DNA from: RUG563 sp964549135
GTDB taxonomy: Bacteria; Bacillota; Clostridia; Christensenellales; Aristaeellaceae
Assembly: GCA_964549135.1 (NCBI GenBank)
Contig: CAZJUJ010000040.1
Coordinates: forward strand, 1 to 27,245
DNA length: 27,245 nt
Direction of reading: 5' to 3'
Part shown: piece after piece, positions 6,572 to 13,321 of the stretch
How positions within the stretch are numbered: the stretch's first letter is position 1
Layout: each line of letters starts with the position of its first letter
The notes under the pieces: generated by a model
The model's input: only the letters and a program-made list of their open reading frames with translations
What the model was told of the DNA's origin: nothing
The model's database searches: none
Translations under genes and position numbers: made by a program

Positions 6572-8092
6572 TTACTGCCTCCCATCCAGGGCCGCCATCA
6601 TGGCGGCGGCCAGCCTGGCACTCTGATAATTGCTGTCCGCCACGATGACGCCGGCCTTGCGCAGCGCCTCCCGGGCGGAAACGATATCCTGGGGATCGCC
6701 CTCTGCGCCGCAGATGGTGGCGATGAAGATAATATCCCGATGCTGGGCGCACAGATCCACATAGGGCATGATGGGATCCAGGGCAACGCCGGGGCCGGTA
6801 ATGAAATCAAGCAGCACCACCGCCACCTGGGGATCGCGGATTTCCTGCATCACCCTTTTCACCCGCAGGGCGGGATCAAAGACGGGATGGGGCGCCTCGG
6901 CGGTGAAATCCTCCGCGCCCATATCCAAAATGGCATGGCCCTGGCTGACGGAATGATCGGCAAGCTGCCGGGCATATTTGGTTTCCAGATTGGAATAGAG
7001 CTGCACATCGGGATTGACCTGGCGGAAGAGAATCAGCGCCTCCTCGGTAAAGGTGCCGCCGCAGTAGAGGCCGCGGAAATATTTCTGCTCCGGACGGAGG
7101 GAATACACCCGATTGGTAAGCATCTGCATTTCCTCGGGGGTAAAGCCCAGGGCGGGCTCCCTGCCGGTGACCAGGGCCACGGCCTTGCGCGCCGCCTCTT
7201 CCAGGCTCATGGCGCCCTGCACTTTGTGGCCCTCAAAGAGCTTTTCATCGCCGCCCAGGAAGACGGCCACAACGGGCTTGGAAAGCCGATCTGCATCATC
7301 CAGAATGCTGCTCATCACCTGAAGATCGGCCAGCTTGGATACCAGGCAGATCACCTGCACGGCGGGATCCTTATCCATTTTTTCCATGCCCATGCGCATG
7401 GTAATGCCGCCGATCATGGGCCTAAGATCGCGGCCGCCGGTGCCGATGAGGCAATGCACGCCCAGGCCCATCCGCTCAATCAGGCAGGCCACCTCCTGCG
7501 CGCCGGAGCCCGAAGCGCCCACGATGCCGATGGGGCCATCCTTATTGATGCTGCCCGCCGCCAGGGCCACGCCGCCAATCAGGCCCACGCCGCAATCTGG
7601 GCCCATGACCAGCCGTCCCTTTTCCCGGCCCAGCTTTTTTAATTCCAGTTCCTCTTCCATGGATACGTTATCCGAAAAGATGAAGACATCCAGGCCCTTT
7701 TCAATGGCCTTTTTTGCCTCTGCGGCGGCGTACTCGCCGGGCAGAGAAATCTGCACCAGATCGTAGGGATCCTTGGCAAGATCGATCTGATCAAGATCAT
7801 GATAGGTGGCTGCGCCCTTGGAAGCGCCGCCGTTAAGCACCAGCATCATTTCATCCCGGGCAGCGGTCAGCTGCGCCTCATTTTCGGCGGTGACGGCCAG
7901 CATCAGATCATTCTTGGTTACATCGCCGGGCACATCATAGCCCATTTCCTGCAGGGCCTGGATATTGGCGGGGGTGGCCATCATGCCCTCCGCGCTGCTA
8001 ACATGGCATTTTTTCATGGCCCTTTCGCCCACACCCATCAGCGTGACCGAATCCACATAGCGGCCCTTTTCGATAAAAACCTTCTGCATCAT
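6572..8092 (-). CDS. fdrA: FdrA/AllF-like acyl-CoA-synthetase-related subunit
   Basis: This 506-residue protein has the FdrA architecture, related to both halves of succinyl-CoA synthetase. It has an N-terminal domain (1-160), a Rossmann-like CoA-binding domain starting at LVMGPDCG (161-168) and GIVGASGSGAQEV (189-201), then IGTGGRDLRPMIGG (216-229), and a C-terminal CoA-ligase-like domain with the FdrA signature EDFTAEAPHPVFDPALR (394-410). In E. coli the homologue is the large subunit of oxamate transcarbamylase. Succinyl-CoA synthetase relatives work through enzyme-bound acyl phosphates, which fits the kinase gene downstream. Start at 8092 overlaps the flavoprotein stop (ATGA) and has GGAGG just upstream, indicating coupled translation. 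The family call is secure; the substrate is not known. Confidence 0.88.
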   Translation of the reverse strand: MMQKVFIEKGRYVDSVTLMGVGERAMKKCHVSSAEGMMATPANIQALQEMGYDVPGDVTKNDLMLAVTAENEAQLTAARDEMMLVLNGGASKGAATYHDLDQIDLAKDPYDLVQISLPGEYAAAEAKKAIEKGLDVFIFSDNVSMEEELELKKLGREKGRLVMGPDCGVGLIGGVALAAGSINKDGPIGIVGASGSGAQEVACLIERMGLGVHCLIGTGGRDLRPMIGGITMRMGMEKMDKDPAVQVICLVSKLADLQVMSSILDDADRLSKPVVAVFLGGDEKLFEGHKVQGAMSLEEAARKAVALVTGREPALGFTPEEMQMLTNRVYSLRPEQKYFRGLYCGGTFTEEALILFRQVNPDVQLYSNLETKYARQLADHSVSQGHAILDMGAEDFTAEAPHPVFDPALRVKRVMQEIRDPQVAVVLLDFITGPGVALDPIMPYVDLCAQHRDIIFIATICGAEGDPQDIVSAREALRKAGVIVADSNYQSARLAAAMMAALDGRQ

Positions 8093-9723
8093 TCATCTTC
8101 CTCCGATTGTTTGGCCCAATCTTCCCGGCTGATCAGGAGCAATTGATCCTTCAGCCGGGCATGGATGCGATAGCGGCTCTTTTCTCTTCCGGGGAAATCA
8201 TCACGCACATGACAGCCGACGGATTCCCTGCGCTCCAGGGCGGAAAGAATCGTCAGCCGGGCGGCGGTCAGATCATTTTCCAGCCGCAGCCGGGCATAGG
8301 CCTGATCTGCCGGGCCGGGGGGCAGGGAGGAAAGGCGATGCTGGAGCAGGCTGGCGCTTTGCAGCGCCTCCTCCAGCGCTTTTCCGGAGCGCAGAACATA
8401 CGCACCGTGCTGCAGGGCATCCTGCATTTCCGTGCGGATTTCGCTGAGCTGCGCCGCCGTGTCCTCTCCGCCATCCCGGATGATTTCCTGCGCCCAGGGG
8501 ATGAGCGCCTCCTCTTCCGCGCCGGGAGCAAAGGCCGTTTCCGCCAGGGTGATGCCTGCGCGGCGACCAAAGACCAGGGTTTCCAGGCCTGCATTGCCGC
8601 CGATGCGGTTGGCACCGTGCAGCCCGCCCGTTACCTCGCCCGCAGCCATCAGGCCGGGCACGGTGGTGCGGCAGCCGGTATCAATGACCACGCCGCCCAG
8701 GGTGGTATGGGGGGCGGGGGCCAGCTCCACCGGGGTTTGGGAAAGCTCGATGCCATGGCGGCGATAGCGCTGCACATACAGGGGATAATCCTTTTCCAGC
8801 CGTTCTGCGGGCACCTTCGTGGCATCAAACCAGACGCCGCCATGGGCCGTGCCCCGGCCCTCCAGTATTTCCCGTGCAATGCAGCGGGCCAGAATATCCT
8901 TATCCACCCGCTCGCCCTTTTCGCTGTATTTCAGCATGAAGCGTTCACCCAGGGCGTTTTTCAGCACCGCGCCCTCATAAAACAGCGTGGTGATCATGCC
9001 CTTGCCCCGCACGCCATCGGGATATACGGCGGCAGAGGGCTCAAACTGGATGAATTCCATATCCACCAGATCGGCCCCGGCATAATAGGCCATGGCTACG
9101 CCATCGCCGCCGCCATCGGGAAGATTGGTGGAGAAGGGATAGATGCGGCCAAAGCCGCCGCAGGCAAGCAGCACGCAGCCGGCGGAAACGGCGGAAAAGA
9201 CGCGGCGCTTCCGATCCCAGAATAGCGCGCCCTGGATTCTTCTGTCCTTTACCATCAGGCGCAGCGCCCGGGCATGATCAAGCTGGGAAAAGCCGGGATG
9301 AGCGAATACCTTTTCCTTTAGCTTTTCCATAATGGCCGGGCCGGTTTCATTGCCGATGCTGGCCACCCGGGGATGACTGGCCCCAAGCGGACGGAGCAAT
9401 TGATAGCCGCCGTCCGCGCCGCGATTGAAAACAGCACCCAGGGAAAGCATCTCCTCAAAAATCGAGGTGCTGTCCTGGCAAAGGGCGCGGGCCAGGCGGG
9501 GATCATTCTGCCTGTATCCGCTGCGGCGGGTATCCTGATAGAAGCATGCGATGGAATCATCGGCATGCAGCGGCACGTTGAAGCCGTGTACCCAGGGGGA
9601 TGCGCCCTGGCCGTCAGACAGCATCAGCACACGGCAGCTTTTCCGCGCCAAAAGGGTGTGGGCTGCCATCCAGGATGACAGCCCGCCCCCCACAATCAAT
9701 ACATCCGTATGGAGGACGTCCAT
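8089..9723 (-). CDS. FAD-dependent oxidoreductase, fumarate reductase/succinate dehydrogenase flavoprotein family
   Basis: This 544-residue flavoprotein starts with DVLIVGGGLSSWMAA (dinucleotide-binding fold, 7-21) and has the family's active-site segment HTTLGGV and the FAD-binding block GLMAAGEVTGGLHGANRIGG (about 355-375). The Arg in DILARCIARE sits where the catalytic arginine of fumarate reductases lies. The C-terminal helical domain ends with RRESVGCHVRDDFP, where relatives have ESRGxHxRxD, so one Arg is Val here. It could be related to L-aspartate oxidase, but no nadA or nadC is present. No iron-sulfur or membrane subunit is encoded nearby and there is no signal peptide, so it is a soluble orphan. 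The gene sits between dehydratase (12-base gap) and fdrA (ATGA overlap), so it probably prepares the substrate of the FdrA complex or re-oxidises a cofactor. Confidence 0.8.
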   Translation of the reverse strand: MDVLHTDVLIVGGGLSSWMAAHTLLARKSCRVLMLSDGQGASPWVHGFNVPLHADDSIACFYQDTRRSGYRQNDPRLARALCQDSTSIFEEMLSLGAVFNRGADGGYQLLRPLGASHPRVASIGNETGPAIMEKLKEKVFAHPGFSQLDHARALRLMVKDRRIQGALFWDRKRRVFSAVSAGCVLLACGGFGRIYPFSTNLPDGGGDGVAMAYYAGADLVDMEFIQFEPSAAVYPDGVRGKGMITTLFYEGAVLKNALGERFMLKYSEKGERVDKDILARCIAREILEGRGTAHGGVWFDATKVPAERLEKDYPLYVQRYRRHGIELSQTPVELAPAPHTTLGGVVIDTGCRTTVPGLMAAGEVTGGLHGANRIGGNAGLETLVFGRRAGITLAETAFAPGAEEEALIPWAQEIIRDGGEDTAAQLSEIRTEMQDALQHGAYVLRSGKALEEALQSASLLQHRLSSLPPGPADQAYARLRLENDLTAARLTILSALERRESVGCHVRDDFPGREKSRYRIHARLKDQLLLISREDWAKQSEEDE

Positions 9724-9735
9724 GCGGTTCCTCCG

Positions 9736-11415
9736 TTACACATCCCAGATGCCGCCCTTGGCCATCGAGCCGACGGTCTTGGCGAACATCCGCAGGTAGC
9801 GATGATATTCCTTGCCGGGGAATTCCCAGGAGAATCTGGAGATGCGATCGGCCATTTCCTCTTCGGAAATGAGCAGGTTCATCTGCCGCTCCAGCACGCT
9901 GATTTCAATTTCGTCCCCATCCTTTACTACCGCCAGGGGGCTGCCCAGAGCGGCCTCGGGGGAGACATAGCCAACGGACAGGCCGCTGGTGCCGCCAGAG
10001 AAGCGGCCATCGGTGATGATGGCGCAGGATTCATAGAGGCCGGGCTTGCCCTTCAGCTCCTCCTGGAAGGTGAAGGCGGTGGTGCCGAAGCGGCCCTTCA
10101 GGCCCAGATAGCGAAGCACGATGGCATCGCCCGCCACGATGCTGCCGCTGCGCAGGGCGTCCAGGCCATCCTGCAGGCTGTCAAAGCACTTGGCCTTGCC
10201 CTTGAAATGCATCAGATTTTCAGGCACGGCAGCGATCTTGAGGATGGAGCCCTCGGGGGCCAGATTGCCGTAAAGCACGCCGATGCCGGGCTCGGTGCTG
10301 ACGGGGTTATCCAGAGTGCGGATGCAGTCGTCATTATACACGACGGCGTTCTTTACATTTTCCTCCAGGGTATTGCCGGTAACGGTCAGACAATTTCCGT
10401 TCAGGCGGGGCATCAGATTCTTCAGCAGCGCGGGCATGCCGCCGGCCAGATCGAAATCCTTAACGGAATATTCGCCGCCGGGGGCCAGATGACTGAGCAG
10501 CGGAACGGTATTGCTGGCCTCGTCAAAATATTTCCACCAGGGCAGATCATAGCCCGCTTCGTGGGCGATGGCGGGAATATGCAGAATCAGATTGGAGGAG
10601 CCAGCCACAGCCATATCCATGGCGATGGCATTCTTGATGGCGTCCACGGTCATGACCTGGCGGGCGGTGATGCCCTCATACACCAGATTCATGATCTGCT
10701 TGCCGGCCTGATAGGCGAGCAGGCGGATCTGGGAGGAAACGGCGCTCATGGTGGAATTGCCGGGCAGGGTCATGCCCATGGCCTCGGCCACCATGCACAT
10801 GGAATTGGCGGTGGTCATGGAGGTGCAGGCGCCGCAGATGCCCCAGGAATTGGCGATGAGGCCGTTGTATTCATCTATATCCATTTTTCCGGCGGCGGCG
10901 GTGCCCACCTTATCCTGGGCGCGGATATGCAATACCTCCTTGCCCCGGAACTGGCCGTGGGGCATATAGCCGCCGGTGACGATGATGGTGGGGATATCCA
11001 GCCGGGCGGCGGCCATCAGATGACCGGGCACGATGGAATCGCAGGTGGAGAGCATCACCATGCCGTCAAAGAAGTTGCCCTCCACGGTGACCTCTACCTG
11101 ATCGGCGATGGAATTGCGGCTGGGAATTTCGATATATTTGGGATCCTTCAGCACCATGCCATCGCAGATAGCGGTGGTCATGACCTCAAGGGGCAGGCCG
11201 CCCGCCTCGCGAATGCCCTGCTTTACGCGCTCAGCCAGCTGATTGAGATGCACATGGCCGGGGTTGTATTCATTCCAGGAATTAACGACGGCGATCAGGG
11301 GGCGATGCAGTTCCTCCTCCGAATAGCCCATGCCCAGCATCAGGCCGCGGCGGCATTCGGCAGCCTCGCCAAATTCCCAATTGGAGCGCATATCCGCATA
11401 CGTTTTACGAGCCAT
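9736..11415 (-). CDS. IlvD/Edd-family dehydratase, probable sugar-acid dehydratase
   Basis: This 559-residue member of the dihydroxyacid/phosphogluconate/sugar-acid dehydratase family removes water from a 2,3-dihydroxy acid to give a 2-keto-3-deoxy acid. Cluster-cysteine regions are STCDSIVPGH (Cys125) and GICGACTSMTTANSM (Cys194, Cys197). The C-terminal DGRFSGGTSG holds the catalytic serine. The first-cysteine region reads NPGHVHL rather than PCNxHL, a variant I recall from anaerobe IlvD proteins. The usual CDK is CDS here, losing the lysine that is carbamylated and binds Mg2+ in family structures. The context (KDG kinase and KDPG aldolase in the same operon, no other ilv genes) favours a sugar acid over branched-chain synthesis. 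I chose MARKTY as start because GAGGG lies about eight bases upstream; MREKTM is less likely. Confidence 0.83.
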   Translation of the reverse strand: MARKTYADMRSNWEFGEAAECRRGLMLGMGYSEEELHRPLIAVVNSWNEYNPGHVHLNQLAERVKQGIREAGGLPLEVMTTAICDGMVLKDPKYIEIPSRNSIADQVEVTVEGNFFDGMVMLSTCDSIVPGHLMAAARLDIPTIIVTGGYMPHGQFRGKEVLHIRAQDKVGTAAAGKMDIDEYNGLIANSWGICGACTSMTTANSMCMVAEAMGMTLPGNSTMSAVSSQIRLLAYQAGKQIMNLVYEGITARQVMTVDAIKNAIAMDMAVAGSSNLILHIPAIAHEAGYDLPWWKYFDEASNTVPLLSHLAPGGEYSVKDFDLAGGMPALLKNLMPRLNGNCLTVTGNTLEENVKNAVVYNDDCIRTLDNPVSTEPGIGVLYGNLAPEGSILKIAAVPENLMHFKGKAKCFDSLQDGLDALRSGSIVAGDAIVLRYLGLKGRFGTTAFTFQEELKGKPGLYESCAIITDGRFSGGTSGLSVGYVSPEAALGSPLAVVKDGDEIEISVLERQMNLLISEEEMADRISRFSWEFPGKEYHRYLRMFAKTVGSMAKGGIWDV

Positions 11416-11475
11416 AGTTTTTTCCCTCAACTTTCTTTATATTTTTATAGGTTTTAATCCTGCCTGGGTTTCTGA

Positions 11476-12273
11476 TCAGAATTCGTCTTCCATCATGCAG
11501 TCGATGACGCCATCGATGCTCTGGCCGCCATCGATGAAGATGGTCTGGCCCACGATGAAGCTGCTCTTTTCCTTATCGGCCAGGAATTGGATCATGGGCA
11601 CAATATCGCCCACCTGGCCGCCGCGCCCGGCGGGAATCTTGCGCTCAAAGCCGTTGATATCCCGCTCACTGTAGCGATCCATGATTTTGGTGTAAACAAG
11701 GCCGGGGGCGATGCAGTTAACGTTGATGCCGTATTTGATTAATTCAACGCCGATGGATTTGGTGAACATATTCAGCCCGGCCTTGCCGGCGGAATAGGGC
11801 AGGGCCTTGCGGCGCACCCAGGTCACCAGAGAATGGATGGAGGAAATATTGATGATGGAGCCCCTGATGCCCTTTTCCACCATGCATTTGGCGGCGATCT
11901 TGGAACAATAGGCCGCGGCGCTCAGATTCAGGGCGATCTGCTCATCCCAGTAATCCATGGGCATATCGATGAAGCCGCCCTTGGGCATTTTCAGCGCGCC
12001 GCCCGCATTATTGACCAGGCAATCGATGCGGTCAAAGTGCGCGATAAAGGCGTTCATCATGCTTTCGCATTGCTCGCGCTTGGAAACATCGCACTGATAA
12101 ATCTGGGCATCCACGCCGTATTTGCGGCATTCCTCAGCCACCGCCTGGGCGCCCTCGGGGGTCTTATTGTAGTTGATGCCCACATTCCAGCCATCCTTGG
12201 CGAAAGCGATGACGGTGGCGGCGCCGATGCCGTGGGAAGAGCCGGTTACCAGGATTGCCTTGCGTTCACTCAT
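11476..12273 (-). CDS. Short-chain dehydrogenase/reductase, probable sugar or polyol dehydrogenase
   Basis: This 265-residue classical SDR has the cofactor motif TGSSHGIG (10-17), NNAGG (88-92), the active-site serine in NISS (145) and the catalytic pair Tyr160/Lys164 in YSAGKAG. Its overall form is that of glucose 1-dehydrogenase-like enzymes. In this operon it probably oxidises an aldose to the lactone or a sugar acid to a keto acid ahead of the dehydratase; direction and substrate are inference. The start lies within the end of the preceding hydrolase gene (8-base overlap). A 60-base gap with no terminator separates it from the dehydratase gene. Confidence 0.85.
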   Translation of the reverse strand: MSERKAILVTGSSHGIGAATVIAFAKDGWNVGINYNKTPEGAQAVAEECRKYGVDAQIYQCDVSKREQCESMMNAFIAHFDRIDCLVNNAGGALKMPKGGFIDMPMDYWDEQIALNLSAAAYCSKIAAKCMVEKGIRGSIINISSIHSLVTWVRRKALPYSAGKAGLNMFTKSIGVELIKYGINVNCIAPGLVYTKIMDRYSERDINGFERKIPAGRGGQVGDIVPMIQFLADKEKSSFIVGQTIFIDGGQSIDGVIDCMMEDEF

Positions 12274-13162
12274 GGGAAAATACTCCTTCCAGATTCAGAC
12301 TTTTGAGAATTTGGGTGACGGTATAAAGGGGCAGGAAAAGAAAATTGGGCATGACGCCATCAATATGGCGGATGAGCTTGACGGCCAGGCTGGCGGGGTC
12401 ATGATCGCCCTGCACCCATTCCTGCTGAAGGAAGGCGGTGTAAAGCGCCATGCTGTCATCGCAGGCAGTCAGGTATTCCCGGACGGCCTCTCTGCCCTCC
12501 GCCACGCCGCCCAGCGGCAGATAATCATGCCCCGCCACGATGCAGTCAATGGGCAATTCGGAAAGGCGGCGCAGGGAGGCGCGATAGCCGGGCAGATCCA
12601 TCACCAGCGCCGTTCCCTGGGTGACGGTGCCGTTTAACTGCAGGCTGTCGCCGGTAATCAGGGTATTGGTGCGCTCATCCAGCCAGCAGACGGTATCGGT
12701 ATCATGGCCGGGGGTGACAATCAGGCGCAGGTAGGGGGTCAGATATTCGCCGTCCTCAAGCAGGATATCAGGGGTGACGCCCCGAAGCGCCGCCGGGGCC
12801 GCCGGGCTGTAGGGTGGGAAAGCGGCGCGGATCAGCCTGCTGTATTTCAGCGGATCCTTCAGCTTATCCTCAGAGGCGGCATTGCAGACCATTTTGATTT
12901 CGGGGCAGAGATCATGAATGCGGGTATGCCCCCCTACATGATCGCCATGGCAATGGGTGCAGCCAAGATAGGCGATATCATGCAGGGAAAGGCCCATCTG
13001 CTGCAGGGCGGGGAGAATCCATTCATCCACATCGGCGGATTTGGCCGCGCTGTCCAGCAGCACGTTTTCTTCGCCGCGAACCAGGATAACGCCCGTCCAG
13101 GTGCCGTCAAAGGGAATGGCCAGACGATAGATATTCGGCCGGAGCTGAACAAATTCGGGCAT
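12266..13162 (-). CDS. Metallo-beta-lactamase-fold hydrolase, first gene of the operon; possible lactonase
   Basis: This roughly 298-residue protein carries THCHGDH (His70, His72, Asp74, His75), followed by a further histidine in TPGHDTDT, an aspartate in ITGDS and a last histidine in AGHDY: a full two-zinc MBL set. It opens VQLRPNIYRLAIPF like many small-molecule MBL hydrolases. As first gene of a sugar-acid operon next to a dehydrogenase, hydrolysis of an aldonolactone is a sensible guess, but MBL enzymes are too varied to be sure. The ORF allows ATG at 13168 or 13162; I chose 13162 because AAAGGAG is seven bases from it and only one base from the upstream ATG. The operon promoter is about 30 bases upstream. 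Confidence 0.8.
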   Translation of the reverse strand: MPEFVQLRPNIYRLAIPFDGTWTGVILVRGEENVLLDSAAKSADVDEWILPALQQMGLSLHDIAYLGCTHCHGDHVGGHTRIHDLCPEIKMVCNAASEDKLKDPLKYSRLIRAAFPPYSPAAPAALRGVTPDILLEDGEYLTPYLRLIVTPGHDTDTVCWLDERTNTLITGDSLQLNGTVTQGTALVMDLPGYRASLRRLSELPIDCIVAGHDYLPLGGVAEGREAVREYLTACDDSMALYTAFLQQEWVQGDHDPASLAVKLIRHIDGVMPNFLFLPLYTVTQILKSLNLEGVFSHE

Positions 13163-13194
13163 AGGCATGCTCCTTTCAGATTGTTTTCAAGCGT

Positions 13195-13223
13195 ATTGTA
13201 TCCATTCGGCTTTTTCCGGGCAA
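13195..13223 (-). promoter_or_regulatory. Promoter of the sugar-acid/FdrA operon
   Basis: Read on the minus strand, TTGCCC (13218-13223) and TACAAT (13195-13200) are separated by 17 bases. The -10 is about 32 bases before the first start codon of the operon. No later promoter or terminator is evident until 1437-1477, implying one transcript of about 11.7 kb. Confidence 0.6.
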
Positions 13224-13231
13224 GGCGGAAA
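13213..13231. promoter_or_regulatory. Candidate operator TTTCCG-N7-CGGAAA
   Basis: A perfect six-base inverted repeat (13213-13218 and 13226-13231) covers the -35 element of the operon promoter. The right half extends to GCGGAAAT (13225-13232), repeated directly at 13272-13279 within the regulator's own promoter spacer. The placement suits control by the divergent regulator. Confidence 0.4.
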
Positions 13232-13260
13232 TGCGCTTTTCAGAGGACGGAGTTTTAGTC

Positions 13261-13289
13261 TTGCGAAAAATGCGGAAATCGTGTATAAT
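13261..13289 (+). promoter_or_regulatory. Promoter of the regulator gene
   Basis: TTGCGA (13261-13266), 17 bases, then a perfect TATAAT (13284-13289). It is divergent from the operon promoter, the two -35 elements lying about 38 bases apart. Confidence 0.7.
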
Positions 13290-13292
13290 ATA

Positions 13293-13307
13293 CTGATACT
13301 TTATCAG
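13293..13307. promoter_or_regulatory. Inverted repeat CTGATA-CTT-TATCAG at the regulator transcription start
   Basis: A perfect six-base inverted repeat with a three-base centre lies just downstream of the -10, where transcription should begin, and ends two bases before the ribosome binding site (GGGGGA, 13310-13315). It could be an autoregulatory operator or a small leader hairpin. Confidence 0.4.
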
Positions 13308-13321
13308 CTGGGGGATTGCCT

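Noticed and set aside
3945..8092. Annotation as an oxamate transcarbamylase (allantoin) cluster
   Set aside because: The three subunit families match, but no carbamate kinase, allantoinase, ureidoglycolate or glyoxylate gene is present, and the neighbours are sugar-acid enzymes. Only the family names are used.
8089..9723. L-aspartate oxidase (NadB)
   Set aside because: Same superfamily, but nadA and nadC are absent, the NadB-type ESRG motif is altered, and the gene lies inside a catabolic operon.
9736..11415. Branched-chain dihydroxyacid dehydratase IlvD
   Set aside because: No other ilv or leu gene is nearby, the CDK motif is changed, and KDG kinase and KDPG aldolase are in the same operon. 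A sugar-acid substrate is more likely, though not proved.
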